From: Saccharina japonica
Taxonomy: Eukaryota > Sar > Phaeophyceae > Laminariales > Laminariaceae
DNA: 64,000 bases
Assembly: GCA_008828725.1 (NCBI GenBank)
Contig: MEHQ01000798.1
Span: forward strand, 1 to 64,000
Direction of reading: 5' to 3'
Shown: in pieces, positions 35,653 through 48,300 of the stretch
How the letters are laid out: each line of letters starts with the position of its first letter
Numbering within the stretch: position 1 is the first letter of the stretch
Program-made: the position numbers and the translations under genes
Notes under the pieces: generated by a model
What the model saw: only the letters and a program-made list of their open reading frames with translations
Told to the model about the DNA's origin: nothing
The model's database searches: none

Positions 35653-37080
35653 TGTTGTAGTAGTAGTGATATTATAGTAGTAGTACTGTAGTAGTTACGT
35701 GAGCGCGTTGCGTGTGGTGTTCCGGCATCGACACTCGACACACGGCACACGGCACACGACGTCGAGATCTATCTGTTGTACAGCTCCCATGCATGCACCC
35801 AAAGGCATACCAGGTATGATGCATGAGAGCTCACATGGGATCCCGCGAGCTCCTACCCCTAAGCCCCATCGCATCATTAGTCCCTACTCAGGGTTCCCGC
35901 GGTAAATTTCGTGTGAATTTCCATGGTATTCCGCGAGATCACTCGGGTCCCCACGTGGGACTCGAGAGAAGTCGCGCGGCTTGCATGGGTTGCATGGGGC
36001 TTCCGACCGGAGCCCGCCCTTAGCCCAAAAAGGTCCATCGCTTGGGATTGCCGGATAGACTCTGCAAAAGACTGTTGTTAGTAAATGCTTCCATGTATTA
36101 TATGAAACTGTCACTTCATATGCAACCGACACGAAACAGTCACTTCCATGTATATATGAAACCGACATGATATAGTCACAGCAGTACGACGGTAATCTAG
36201 TACGACGAGTAGTAGTCTACGTCGTCGACTTTGCGGGCGAGCAGCGAACAAAAACTCCGAAAACAAAACAAAAACTACGTAACAATTCTTGTTTTTTGGG
36301 CTTTGGCTGCCGGGGGGGGGGAAATGTGTTGAAAAAATCATGAATTTGTTACACGCTCTGGCCGAAAATATAATCCTCTTTTGGAGTCTAATGTCAGCAT
36401 CAAACGTGTGTTGTCCTAACGGGCAGATTGTAGCCTGCTATCCCAAAACCCTTTTACATTTTACTACAAAATGCAAATTTATCCCACACTAACTGCAAGT
36501 GATTTGTCCACGAAAGTGAGGGGTGGGTGCACTTCTAAAGAATTTCACGTCGGCTGCTGTTGGTATTTGACGAGTACGTAGCTTGTTTCGTACTGACTGG
36601 TTAACGAACAACGAACGAATGAATGGTGATGTAAAAACAGTCAAAGAGAGCTCAGTACACATAATCAGCACACGAGAGCTACAATCAGCACTCGTATGTA
36701 TCACAATATAAGAGTATAAAAATCATCAAGCAAGATGCCCGCCACCACGCTTGCATGGAGCATGGGGTGTTTTGTGTTTTAACTTTCTTTTTTAAATGTC
36801 TCAGACTACTATCATCGCGGAGCCTTGTCGGCCCACCCCACCCATAGCAACGGCCGACTACCGCCCCGTCTGCCGATCATACGACGTAGGACGAGTACGT
36901 ACGCCATCACGGTTGGACAAGATGCGGAAACGCCTACCATACTGCAACTAAAACCGGCTGTCATGCAGACAATAACACGTATGCGTGTCTTCCATTCTCT
37001 ACCCACACGCACCAAAGCTTCTCTTCACATTGTCACAACAACACTGCTTGCAATGGGGGAATATCACCCCCCAATGGTTC
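35127..37080. repeat. Segmental duplicate F, copy 1
   Basis: Matches 38511-40263 along its length apart from indels in microsatellites. Contains (GAT)n at 35262-35343 and (TAG)n at 35619-35685. The 97-codon frame at 36825 differs by several amino acids from its counterpart and looks non-coding. Confidence 0.85.
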
Positions 37081-37186
37081 CCCCGGCTGTCCCTGAACAT
37101 TGGGAGGTAACGCTTTAGCCCCCCCCCCCCCCCCCCCCCTGGTTGAAGCCCCCCCCCCCCTATAAATAAATGATATATTTATAGGT

Positions 37187-37635
37187 TGGGTTGGCGTCGG
37201 TTGGCAACGACGCTGTAAAACACGCCTCTCACTGCGTGAGCTAGGCAACCAGGGTACCGTTTTATTTTGGCGGTCACCAAAGCTGGCGGTCGAGTTAGAT
37301 CATTTGTGCGGGGTGGAGAACCTTCGCTCCGCACAAGGGGAATTATCGTATCACGTAGTGTGTATATGGTAAGGCACCCGCGAGGCAGTTACATAGTGCG
37401 CCCATTGCTGTCTCAGGAAGTGGCCACACCAGAAATTGAATTAACTCATTGAAGCTGTCGTCCATATGCAAGTCCGCCTCAGAGGCGGTTCTTAGCAGGG
37501 TGCAGCTCACCCTCCATGCGACCCGCCCAATACCTCGCGGAGCTTCGCGCTTGGTGCAAGCAATGTCTGCCTGGTTGGTGAAAACCCAACGTGCTCCGTC
37601 CCGGTATTGTAGGGATGCGAGGGTCTCTGGTCATA
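37187..37635 (+). repeat. Dispersed repeat family A, copy 4 (enters N gap)
   Basis: Same layout as the 29335 copy, cut by the gap before its poly(C) end. Confidence 0.85.
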
Positions 37636-37829
37636 NNNNNNNNNNNNNNNNNNNNNNNNNNNNNNNNNNNNNNNNNNNNNNNNNNNNNNNNNNNNNNNNN
37701 NNNNNNNNNNNNNNNNNNNNNNNNNNNNNNNNNNNNNNNNNNNNNNNNNNNNNNNNNNNNNNNNNNNNNNNNNNNNNNNNNNNNNNNNNNNNNNNNNNNN
37801 NNNNNNNNNNNNNNNNNNNNNNNNNNNNN
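37636..37829. other. Assembly gap (194 N)
   Basis: Run of N between repeat A and repeat E, ending at a poly(C) tract. Confidence 1.
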
Positions 37830-37851
37830 CCCCCCCCCCCCTCCCCTCCCC

Positions 37852-38492
37852 AGGTGCGGTTGACGGGGTCCGAATTGGGCAGAACTTCCCCTGGCGTTTT
37901 TTCCCGAGTGTGCGGGAGTGGTACACAAGAAAAAACTCCGACACCGTCGCCATCAAGCTCTCAACGGAGGCTGACATTCTCCGTGCTTCCGGCCGAGGAT
38001 GCTCGAGTCCACCGGCTCCTGCGCATATAGGCTCGGTTCCACTTGTTCTTGGGGGGTTTCCGTCCCTCTCCCGGGCGCACCCACGGTGGGACGGTGAACA
38101 CACGATGCATGTTGGAACGTCCGGAACGCCAGCTTACATCTGATGACTCCGGACTTGCACTGTTGGTTAGCCCCAAGCGAGATTGGTTTAAACGTCTTTA
38201 AGTATTGTATCGGTCCCCCAGCAGTAGCCACAGGCGAGCGCAAGCACCAGCGCAAGCGTGCAGGTCGCGTCCATCGCCCAATCACCCTACCTCTACGGGT
38301 GGACAGGACCCCCCCCCCCCTTCGATATCCTAATAGGAGATGGACAAAAGACAGGCATGCGTTCGAAGCACTTTTTGGAACGTCGAAAGTCCCGCAACGT
38401 GCGGATATGTATGGCCACGTCCTGTGGATTTTTGTGATGCGTCCTTTGTTACTATGTCCCGAAACGTGCTATCACGGTCTCTCGGTTGGGGT
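37852..38492. repeat. Dispersed repeat E, copy 2
   Basis: Second copy of 32243-32772, with about 70 bp extra near 38160-38265. Confidence 0.8.
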
Positions 38493-38510
38493 TGTCTTGC
38501 CTTCTATGGA

Positions 38511-40263
38511 TTTCGCATGATCCGGCGTGGCTGCTTCCCACCCAGGTCGCTACCGAATAACGGTTTTCGGCCGCAATCCCACCCCCTCCCCCCTACCCTA
38601 CAACCGTTGCATCATCAAGATCTACGAACTCGTTGACAGCCTGATGACGATGAGGATGACGATGATGATGATGATGACGGTGATGGTGATCTCGCCCCCT
38701 TATACGTACGCGGCGATATTTATATACCCCAATACGACCGTCCGTCAATGACACGTGAAGCATGCATGCGTTTGTTCAGGTTCATTCGTTCTTCATGATA
38801 CTCTTCGTGTGATAAGCTCATGATTCATATACAGAGTGTAGCTTAGATAGCTTAGCTCACCATACAACTTTTGCGAGGAATCTACAGCGCAGCACCACAC
38901 ACTAAACACGGGGGGGGGGCGTATCAAGGTTGGGTTGTGGCTAAAGCTCAGCCGCTTGTTCTTACTACATACAGTCAGTAGTAGATAGGTAAGCGCGTTG
39001 CGTACGGTGTTCCAGCATCGATCAAAACAGGACACACAATGTCGTGATTTGTTGTTGTACAGCTCCCATGCCTGCACCCAAAGGCATATGATGCTCGAGA
39101 GCTCACATGGGATCCCGCGGACTCCCAAACCTACCCCCCATGCCACCCCAGGGGATCTCATCAGTCCCCACGAACGGTTCCTGTGGTAAATTGCGTGTGA
39201 ATTCTATGTCCCGAAAAATAAGCACCACTCGAGAGAAGCCGCGCGGCTTGCATGGGGCTTCCGACGGGAGCCCGCCCTTAGTCCAAAAATGTCCATCGCT
39301 TGGGATTGCCGGATAGGCTGCAAAAGACAAAAGACTGTTTACAAATGCTTCCATGTATGAAACTGTCACTTCCTGTATGAAACCGACATGATAGTCACAG
39401 CAGTACTACGGTAATATAGTATATAGTACGACGAGCAGGGAAAAAAACTGCGAAAGAAAATAAATATGTACGATACAAATTCTTGTTTATTGGGCTGGAC
39501 TGCCGGGGGGGGGGGAATGTGGAAACAAAATAATGTACTTGTTACACGCTCTGGCCGAAAATTTAATCCCCTTTTGGAGTCGAATGTCAGCATCAAACGT
39601 GTCTTGTACTAACCGGCAGAGTGTAGCCCGCTATACCCGGGTCCCAACACCCTTTTACATTTTACTACAAAATGCAATTTTTTCCGACACTAACTGCAAG
39701 TGATTTGTCCACAAAAGTGAGGGGTGGGTGCACTTCTAAAGAATTTCACGTGGGCTGCTGTTGGTATTTGACGAGTACGTAGCTTGTTTCGTACTGACTG
39801 GTAAACGAACAACGAACGAATTAATGATCATGTAAAAACAGTCAGAGCGCTCAGTACACATAATCAGCACACGAGAGCTACAATCAGCACTCGTATGTAT
39901 CACAATATAAGAGTATACAAATCATCGAGCAAGGTTCCCCCCACCACGCTTGCATGGAGCATGCCGAGTGTTTTGTGTTTTAATTTTCTTTTTTAAATGT
40001 CTCAAGACTACTATCATCGCGGAGCCTTGTCGGCCCACCCCACCCATAGCAACGACCGACTACCGCCCCGTCTTCCGACCATACGACGTAGGACAAGTAC
40101 GTACGCCATCATGGTTGGACAAGATGCGGAAACGCCTACCATACTGCAACTAAAACCGGTTGTCATGCAGACAATAAAACGTATGCGTGTCTTCCATTCT
40201 CTACCCACACGCACCAAAGCTTCTCTTCACATTGTCACAACAACACTGCTTGCAATGGGGGAA
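38511..40263. repeat. Segmental duplicate F, copy 2
   Basis: Second copy of 35127-37080; the microsatellites are shorter. It ends at the same point, a C-rich tract. Confidence 0.85.
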
Positions 40264-41536
40264 TATCACCCCCCCGCCCCCCCCAAACCCCCCACGCCTC
40301 CCCGATCCCCGAAAAAACATCCCAATTACCACTCCACCCACAACATCATAAAGAACACCGCCACAGCCTTTTGCACCCGGCTCCGCCACGTCAACTCAAA
40401 ACTGAGCACGAACGACGGCAATAAAGCGCACCTCACACGGTCGACAGTGACAGAACATCGCCGCCATCAAAACCAGGCGCTGCTAATCATACACCCGCCG
40501 AAACTATCAACTTTTTGAGACAACCCATGTCTTTTTGTCATCAGTTAGTTGTCCGCCGTCTCGAGTGCTCCTTCCGAAACCCCCAGACCCTATAGAGTAA
40601 CACGCCGAGGGGGCCTTTTCACCTCCGCCTCCCAACCCTCTGCAACCTATCGCCTCCAGCCTCTACAAAACCAAACATGGAAGGGAGCGATATCGAGCGA
40701 TCGTTCAAGATATACTCTACCGAATACACGCGGGCCAGGAGACCGCGAGACCGCGCCCAATCGAAACTCCCACCCTCCCGAAGGCACGTCAATCAGATCA
40801 CTCGAATCTGGTATCTAGCCGCACGACAAATCCTGGGGGGAGTCACCCTTGGACATTTCGCAAGCACCACCCGACTCGCGTGCAAGAACAGCAGCAGCAA
40901 CAGCAGCAGCAGTACTTCCATGCTCGCTTTTCCGACATGCTATGTAATATCCGCCGTTCCCAAAACCGTGTTCGATTTCTCTGCTGCTGCTGCTGCTGCT
41001 CGTGAGAAAAAAAAAACTAATTCGTTTCCCCTGGAGCTAAACATAAAAGCCACCCCCCCAAAAAACCCTCCCCAGCAAAACAAAACACCTACACCAACAT
41101 GAACACCAACACACACTAAAACTCTCGTCGAATCGATCGTTGTAAAACAAAAAAATGTTCGCCGACCCAGCGCCTCGCCCTTCTCACGCCTACTCGTACT
41201 GTAGGCGGGAGGGCACTCTGCTGTAACCGTCACAATTACACAAGAAAAAAAAAAACGACGAACCGATAAAAAGAGAGGGCGAGACGTATATAGTCGACTG
41301 CTTCAACAATTTCGACACCCACCAGACAAGAAATATGGGCGTCCTGGAGCTCGCAACGAAATACAAGCCCCAACCCCCCCCCCCCCGTGAGAAAAAACGA
41401 CAGGAACACCACTATCGAACTCCCAGCGCAGGCACACTTTTCCAGACAAAACCGCACGCAGGTTTATAACAACGCGTTGAAGCGAGCTATCCCACACAGC
41501 CCCCCCCCGCCGCCGCCGCCGGTACTGCTGGTTGCA
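40264..41536. other. 3' flank of the START-like gene, non-coding
   Basis: Holds CAG/CTG runs (40889-40915, 40982-41000) and C-rich tracts. No exon recognised. Confidence 0.45.
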
Positions 41537-41931
41537 TCATACGACTGCGTCGCCGCTGCTCCCATTTTCGCGCAATTTTCTTCGTTGCGCCGCCTCGCAC
41601 GTGGGCTTGATCCAGTTCGATGCTCGCGGCAGCGCGCGCCCGGCGGCGTAATCGACGACCCCGCCGGGGACGAAACGGTTAACGTCGACCTTTGCGAGCA
41701 TCCAGACGCGCGAGTAGCCTGGTCGGTCGGGGGGAGACTCTACGAAGAAGAACCCGGTCGCCTCTCTCAAAACTGCGCGGCCGGCCTTGGTGCACCCTGG
41801 GTCGAGCTCAAACTTGACCATGCTGCGCTCGCGGAGGAGCGACATGACCACCCGGATGTGTAGTCGGAACCTGCTCACCGTAACCTCCACCTGAAGAAGA
41901 TAATCGGACAGAAGAACGATGGAGGCGGTAT

Positions 41932-41971
<40 letters not shown>

Positions 41972-44900
41972 GTGTGAGAGATGGTGGCATGACGTCAATT
42001 AATGAGTCAGTCAGTTAGTGACGAGGAAGGGGCGAGATTATTACAGTAATATTATTAGCGTTTTCGCGCAAACTCCTCCGGTAACGTTTTTGGGAGATAA
42101 ATCATGACGTGTCACGCCCAAAACACCAAGCATCACTCGCCCGCCCACCCACGGTTATAAATTGTATCGTCTCGCTTGGCTATTATGATAATGTTGCACC
42201 AGCACTCAGCGCAGACGAATACCGTTACAACCGCGTGAAAAGAAGCGCCATACCTGAGACAACCAACAGGTACAGCAGTAGTCGTACCGTGTAAACAACG
42301 CGACAAGCATATCGTCAACCATATCAGCACAAAATAATCCAAAACACATTGCGAGTGCTCGTAGCGAGCGACATGCCTGCCTAGATTGAGACGCCACCGA
42401 GACGGGCCCTACATCCCAGGAAGGACAAAACAAAAACGCCTCGCAAGAAGTGCACAACCAAACCGAGATTCCCAACAACGGTTGACACACTGGTGTATAT
42501 ACGTACGACAACGTACGTGGTCATTCCTCACGGTCGCTGCAATGCTGCAATGAGTCTCAAGTTTCAACACTATGTAGACACACACTACTGCTGTACCCAA
42601 GATATTTAGAAAAACGACGACACACTCGCACCGACCGGTCGGTACGGTCGAACTGGGTGTTCATCACTGCGTCACTACACTATGATATCCACAAACGTGT
42701 CTGGCATCGTTCGCGCTCCTCGTCAGCGAGTTGCACACCGTACATATCATTCAGCTAGAAAATACCTGAGTCACCCCCCCCCCCCGCTTCCCCTAGAGCA
42801 AAGCCCACCCAACACAAACGAAAACCCTGTAAGGCAACGCACAACGCACCATCCGATTGTCCGCACTGCCCTCCGGGAAGACCTCGCAGCGTCGCACGGT
42901 GTCGATCATCTCCGCGTAGTCCTCGTACTTGGTCAACAGCCCCAAAACAACGTCAGGGTCCGCGCGCACGTCCACCACCACGCTCCCCGACCCCGACCCC
43001 CCCTCCCTCGTCTGCTTCTGGACCCGCTGCCCCGCGCGCAGCTGCGTCAAATCCTCCTCGCTAAGCAGAGGCAGCGCCGGCCGCCCGAACTCTCCCCCCC
43101 CAGCCACGACCCCTTCCCCTATCTCCTCCGCAATGGAGGAGGTGGGGGCCGCAGAATACACAGTCAACAACTCTGGGTAGTCGCGCCCGGCCCCAGCTAT
43201 CGCCGACCGGGGAGACTGCAGGCCCTCCTCCCTCCCGGCGTCTCTGCTGCTCTCCCCCGGCAGCATCAGCCTCCCCGGCCCGGCCGATCGGCTGACCCTG
43301 TACATCTGCGCGGGGCTGACCGCGGAGCCCCCCGCGACGGTGCTCCCCACCTGTAATCTACCGCGTCGCTTCGAGTCGGCCGAGGACGGGAGGGAGGCCT
43401 TGCCCTGTTGAAGGGCGGCCGATCCCGATGGGTTTGATGGTGACTTCGGTGACGGCGAGAAGAATTGCCACGCCGCTTGCTGTTCGTGCCGGCTGTGTGG
43501 TGGTGCCTGTACCAGGGGGGGGGGGGGTTCCGCGAGGTGCAAGAGCAACGACATAAAATATAGTTTAGGAACACGTGCCAGAGGTTACAGAAGAAAAATG
43601 AAATGCAAGTAGGCGCGGTATCGTAGAAGATACGAAACATGTTCGGGAACGGAGACGGGACGGGGCAGAGCAGCGAAAACAAACGCACGTGTGTCTCGTA
43701 GGGCGGAGACAGCGCACTTCGGTACTGGCACGAACTTAGGCAGGGTCGCACGAGTATAGTAGGCGCGAAACGGCCCTGGTGACACCGGCGGAGGAAACGA
43801 AAAAGCTGCGAGGAAAAATATAATCCATCCAACCTCTGTAGAGTTTTGTTCTAAAGTAACAGCACAGCAGCAGCAACAGCAGTACCGCACGACCTATGGT
43901 GCTGGTACTGTATTGACTACGAGTGAGGTATGATGCTATGACACAGACCACAACCAGGTACCCCGGGTACCTGGGTACGTGTGCTACATTTGGAAGTAAG
44001 CATCAGGTACCAGAGGTACGTACTTGCCCGTAGGTGGTTGCTACACGTACACTACGGACAGACAGCATTACACCTGGTAGTGCTGGTACTGATTCCGAGT
44101 GAGGTACTCATATGGTATGATACAGCACACAGCCAGGTACCGGGGTAGGTAGTGTAGGTAGTGCTACAAATATGAAATATGCATCAGGTACCAGAGGTAC
44201 GTACTTGCCCATAGGTGGTTGCTACACGTACACTACAGACAGACAGCGTAACACCTGGTATCGCTGTAGACCCATGGCATGTGTCTTGAGAGTATAATTC
44301 GTGATCTGTACTACTGTGTTGGATATTCTGCCTAGATCTGTGCTTGCTTACGTAGCCTTACTCGTATAGCAATACCGGTACCTCCTCTGTGCACCAGTCG
44401 TGCTATCTGTACGAGTGCACGTGTTGGCGGTGTCTGATTCATTCCGAACAGCGCTTTTCAGGGGAACGACATTCCAGCTTAGTCATTGGAGCAAGAACAA
44501 ACAGCAGTACTCGCGTACATCAAAAATATCAAATCTACAAAAGCACAAATCAAACACGGGCACCAATTACGCAAACGTAAACCACGAGCGAAACGGGTGT
44601 GTAGTGTGTGTAGTCGTAGTGTGTACGACTCGTCGCAACTCAAGGCCAAATTTGGGCGAACTTGAGGAGCTTTGAAGCGCCTCGGAGAACAACCCACATT
44701 TCAGAAGGAAAAAAAAAACGCGTACGTTGCGGAATATGAGGAAACAGGAGTCAGCGCAGAGCAAGTGCGTTACTTCCTAAGACACGCCAAAAAAAAAGCT
44801 CTTTTCTGCAAATAATGGCAGTGATCCAACGCCCAACGGGCGGCTCCGCAACAGGGAAGGCATGCCTGTGATAGCTCCCGCTGCTGCTGTGGTGCAAGCA

Positions 44901-45337
44901 GAAGTCTCGCTGGGTCGGCGACGGGAGAGAGATGCAGCTGGGGGTGGGTTGAGCTGGTTTCCAACTAAAGGTCGAAAGCGAGCACAAATCGGCCAGACCG
45001 ACAAGACTATGAGTACAGACTTGAGTTTCGACAGCAGTCCACATCAATCACAGAGTCGCGATGGGTACCGACCTGGGTATAAAACCTGGTACAAAAAATC
45101 TCCGGATGTGCCCCGTGTTGTCTGGCACGAAGTGCGAGCCGAGGCGCGGGGAAAATCAGCAAAAAATATGTCAGCTATCATACGAGTATGGTATGATACT
45201 ACGCTGCACGAGTCGTGCATGAGTCGCTTTGCAGCGCTGCGCGGAAGACCAACTCCACTCACCCGTGCCGAGATGTTGTCCCCCAGAAGTGCCATAGCTA
45301 TGACGGCTGCACACGCAACTCGTGTACATCTCCCCAT
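41537..45337 (-). CDS. START/polyketide-cyclase-like (SRPBCC) protein with N-terminal signal, three exons
   Basis: Exons 45263-45337, 42850-43506 and 41537-41890, all GT-AG and phase 0, giving 361 aa. The C-terminal ~170 residues look like the SRPBCC/Polyketide_cyc2 fold, a hydrophobic-ligand pocket: SVVVDVRADPDVVLGLLTK, YEDYAEMIDTVRRCEVF, VTVSRFRLHIRV, FELDPGC, LREATGFFFVE, DRPGYSRVWMLAKV and VVDYAAGRALPRASNW. Such proteins are common in photosynthetic eukaryotes, often plastid-located; the ligand is unknown. Exon 1 encodes only MGRCTRVACAAVIAMALLGD + NISAR, a good signal peptide. It is joined across a 1.76-kb intron to a Pro/Ser-rich linker, which fits bipartite plastid targeting. Exon 1 is the least certain: exon 2 is also open upstream to an ATG at 43554, but a poly(C) tract plus GTACAG makes an acceptor at 43507 more likely. 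A longer exon 1 starting at 45481 is open in the same frame. Confidence 0.78.
41931..41969. repeat. Poly(G) tract of about 39 bases
   Basis: Uninterrupted G run on the plus strand, so poly(C) in the START-like pre-mRNA. It lies in intron 2, about 40 nt upstream of the exon-3 acceptor. Confidence 0.95.
43900..44268. repeat. Two-copy tandem repeat (unit about 180 bp) in START-like intron 1
   Basis: Both units carry ATCAGGTACCAGAGGTACGT and ACTTGCCC-TAGGTGGTTGCT + ACACGTACACTAC. The boundary is near 44079. Confidence 0.85.
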
Positions 45338-48300
45338 AGTTCCCACGGCGTCTGCTACGGCTCGCCGTCCCCCCACACATGAACGAGTGTTCGCCGCCGG
45401 CAGCCCACAAGCTCTTCTTGGCGCGGTCATTGGTCTTCCAGCACCCCCCGCTGCCCTCCCACACGATGATGATGGGCTCATCTTACAAGTTTGAAGCTAG
45501 CCGTGGGTTTGCCTGGGCCAGTACAGGCAAGCTCGAGCTGCTGCTGTCGAAAACGAGTCCGTAGGACAGCAGAGAGAACCAGAGAGAAGGAGAGCCGGCC
45601 GCAGGAGGAAAGAAAAGGGAGCAGCACTGGAGGAGGGAGAGTGTCTCTTCCAAGGCTTATTTCCTTTGCTGCACTCGAGCAAAGCGACCGAGATGCGGTT
45701 TTGCTTGAGATGGACTGGGATACTGGTGTAGTGGATAGTGGGGCTCTACGAAGGAGAGACTGATGGCTTGGTTTGACTTCCTGGCATCACTTCTGATCAG
45801 CGATACAGACTTCGTCAGCCACGGTAAAATATCACGTGCTCATCATCACCTTGTTCGATGACACATCGCGAAAAAAGATAAACAAAGTCATGGAACTATT
45901 CTCGAGATGAAAAGACGTTACCGGTCTCCTGATGTTGTTTTCGTTGAGGAAAAAGATTTCCGCCGCTTTTGAAACGCTCGCAAGTATTTCTTAAAATTTT
46001 TATTTGAAAAAAAATAAGGCGAGAAAGCGAGATGACATGACGACGGTTATCGAGCCTCGTGACGGTGTCAATATAGTAGTGCGGCTTTCGATCTGACAGT
46101 CTAGCACTGCTGCTGCTGTATGTAGCAGTACTCGTAAAGGGTAGCTCAGTAGCAGCACGGGCAACGAGCTAGAGACGACGTGCTTGCCCATGAAGGAGAT
46201 CAAAGCAACAGCAGTGGCTGACTTCAAGGCATTACGTAACTCCATATTGGTACAACACCAGCCGTGTCGCCGTGCGACGTACAACAACAGCACAGACAGA
46301 TTGGTTTCATAATAGATTCGCACGGTTCTGCTTAATAAGGGCAGTACGACGACGGCGGGGTTTATCATACGAATATGCATACTTGTACAGCAGTGGGTAC
46401 GTTGCACATTGCACATGCGTACGTACGAGTACTGCTGTTGTCTGGAGGCTGGGAACCGTTTGACCGACCTAGAGTTTTGATCCGCAGCTTCATTCAGTCG
46501 ACATGACAAAAAAAGCGGAGTCACAAAAAAAGCAGTACTACTCGGTACTGCTGAAAATGCTGAATGTACGAGTAGCATCAACCCATCATCAACACTCCTA
46601 ATAATCCTCTCTGCTACCCTGGTATGTCGTTATGGTACCTGTTTCGTGTGTATAATGTGCAGAGTATGGTCGGTACGACAGCAGCAGTGTATGATAGTCA
46701 GATAGATGAGAGATAGATGGTGATACGCGATAATGCGCCAAGCCCCCCCACCCGCTTTTTGCATCGCGTTGTTATTAGTGTTTTATTTTGTCCGACGTAG
46801 TGCGTGGAAGAAACACCGCCGTGCCGACAAAACGATGCGCGCCATGGACGAATTCGCCGAAACATGTAGGAAGGACAAAATTATGTCCATGAAATCTTGT
46901 CGAAGTTTGCGCAATAAACATGTTACAGGCGCGAATGAACGGATGATACGACTTGACTGGTTCTTCGTTGGTTCCGCCTGTAATTCATGGTTGGTTGGGA
47001 AGGGAGGGACTCTGTAAATACGTAAATACGCAGGGAAAAGGACGACGGGGGACGAGCGGTGGATATATCTAATCATCTGGTCATATTAACGCGTACCTTG
47101 TGTATCAGCGTGCCGTTGGCTATGAGCTACGTATAATATGAGTATACACAACGAGCGAGCGAGCGAGAGCTTGCCGTCGACGCGAAATTATGTTGGCCCA
47201 TCGGTTTAACCGGTTCAACTCGTCTCGGCTGTACGCATGCTGCACCCCCGCCCCCCTGGTGAGCTTTGCATAGTGAAGGATGACACCACTTGTAACAAGC
47301 TTAAGCTTTCATTATTAGTGGGTCGAACACGAGATGGGCTAGGAGCGAACGAGCTCACGATACGAGCTGCGATACGCAGTGTGGAGCCAATGAATGACAG
47401 AGCGAAAATAAGGGGAAGGGGGGCTGATATTATTCGACAAACCTAACGGTCGGAAGAATACAACTTGTATCTACATTGTACCCGAGGGGCTGAAATTTGA
47501 CGAACCTAACGGTCGGCGGGTAATAACTTGCAAATTCCCGCCTATATAGTCACGGGCAGAAAGGGATTTCGGGCACGTAGTTTTCGGGCAAGTTGGGCAT
47601 TGGGTGGAAATACGTTACGTCGTAGGCGAGGGACAAGCGATGGGTGGGCGGCGGCACAGCTCGGCTCAATGGGTTGTGACGTTGTGGCTATGCTCACTTG
47701 CTAACGATAATTCGAAACCCCTATACACACTTGGTGCCAGGTGGTTCGAAAGCCTTATGCTTACACTTGGTACCAAGTGGTACTACGCTGAACCTCCTCG
47801 CGTATTTACTGCGGAGGGCCTATATGGGGGATGACCCTAGGGTCGTATATACCAGGTACCCCATAGAGAAGGGCAGTTCGCTGTGCGACACCGGAGCGCA
47901 GTAGTAGTACCGCCACCGCCAAGTAGCCGGGTAGGAACCCCCCCTTCTTGCCTTGGCGTGTATTCCTTCGTTTAGATCCGTTCATCTTGCTATTATACAG
48001 CAACCACAGTACACGAACGAGTATATTATACCTGGTCGAGCTTTATGTAACGCAGCTTGGCCATACCCTCACTATTTGATCGCCCCATCCCTGCTCGGTC
48101 TTCTCTCCTCCAGTATATCTCTTCGCCGTTGGATGATCTCATTCGTGGTAGCTGAAAGACATAGGATGCTGTTTGCCACCGGAGGCTCAGTAAGTAAGCA
48201 GTTATAAGTGTAGACAAGGCTCTAGGGCATTAAATTGCCATCGAACCGTCCTACAACAGTCTGATTGCTGCTCAAGTACAAGGCGGAGATAAATGAAGAA

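Noticed and set aside
33661-35690. Direct short repeats considered as a CRISPR array
   Set aside because: Units are contiguous or simple microsatellites without unique spacers, and the host is eukaryotic.
36825-37118. 97-codon frame shared by both copies of segmental duplicate F
   Set aside because: The two copies differ at several amino-acid-changing positions with no sign of protein-level constraint.
46733-47017. 94-codon plus-strand frame with a charged middle
   Set aside because: No recognisable domain and no neighbouring exons; could not be supported as a gene.
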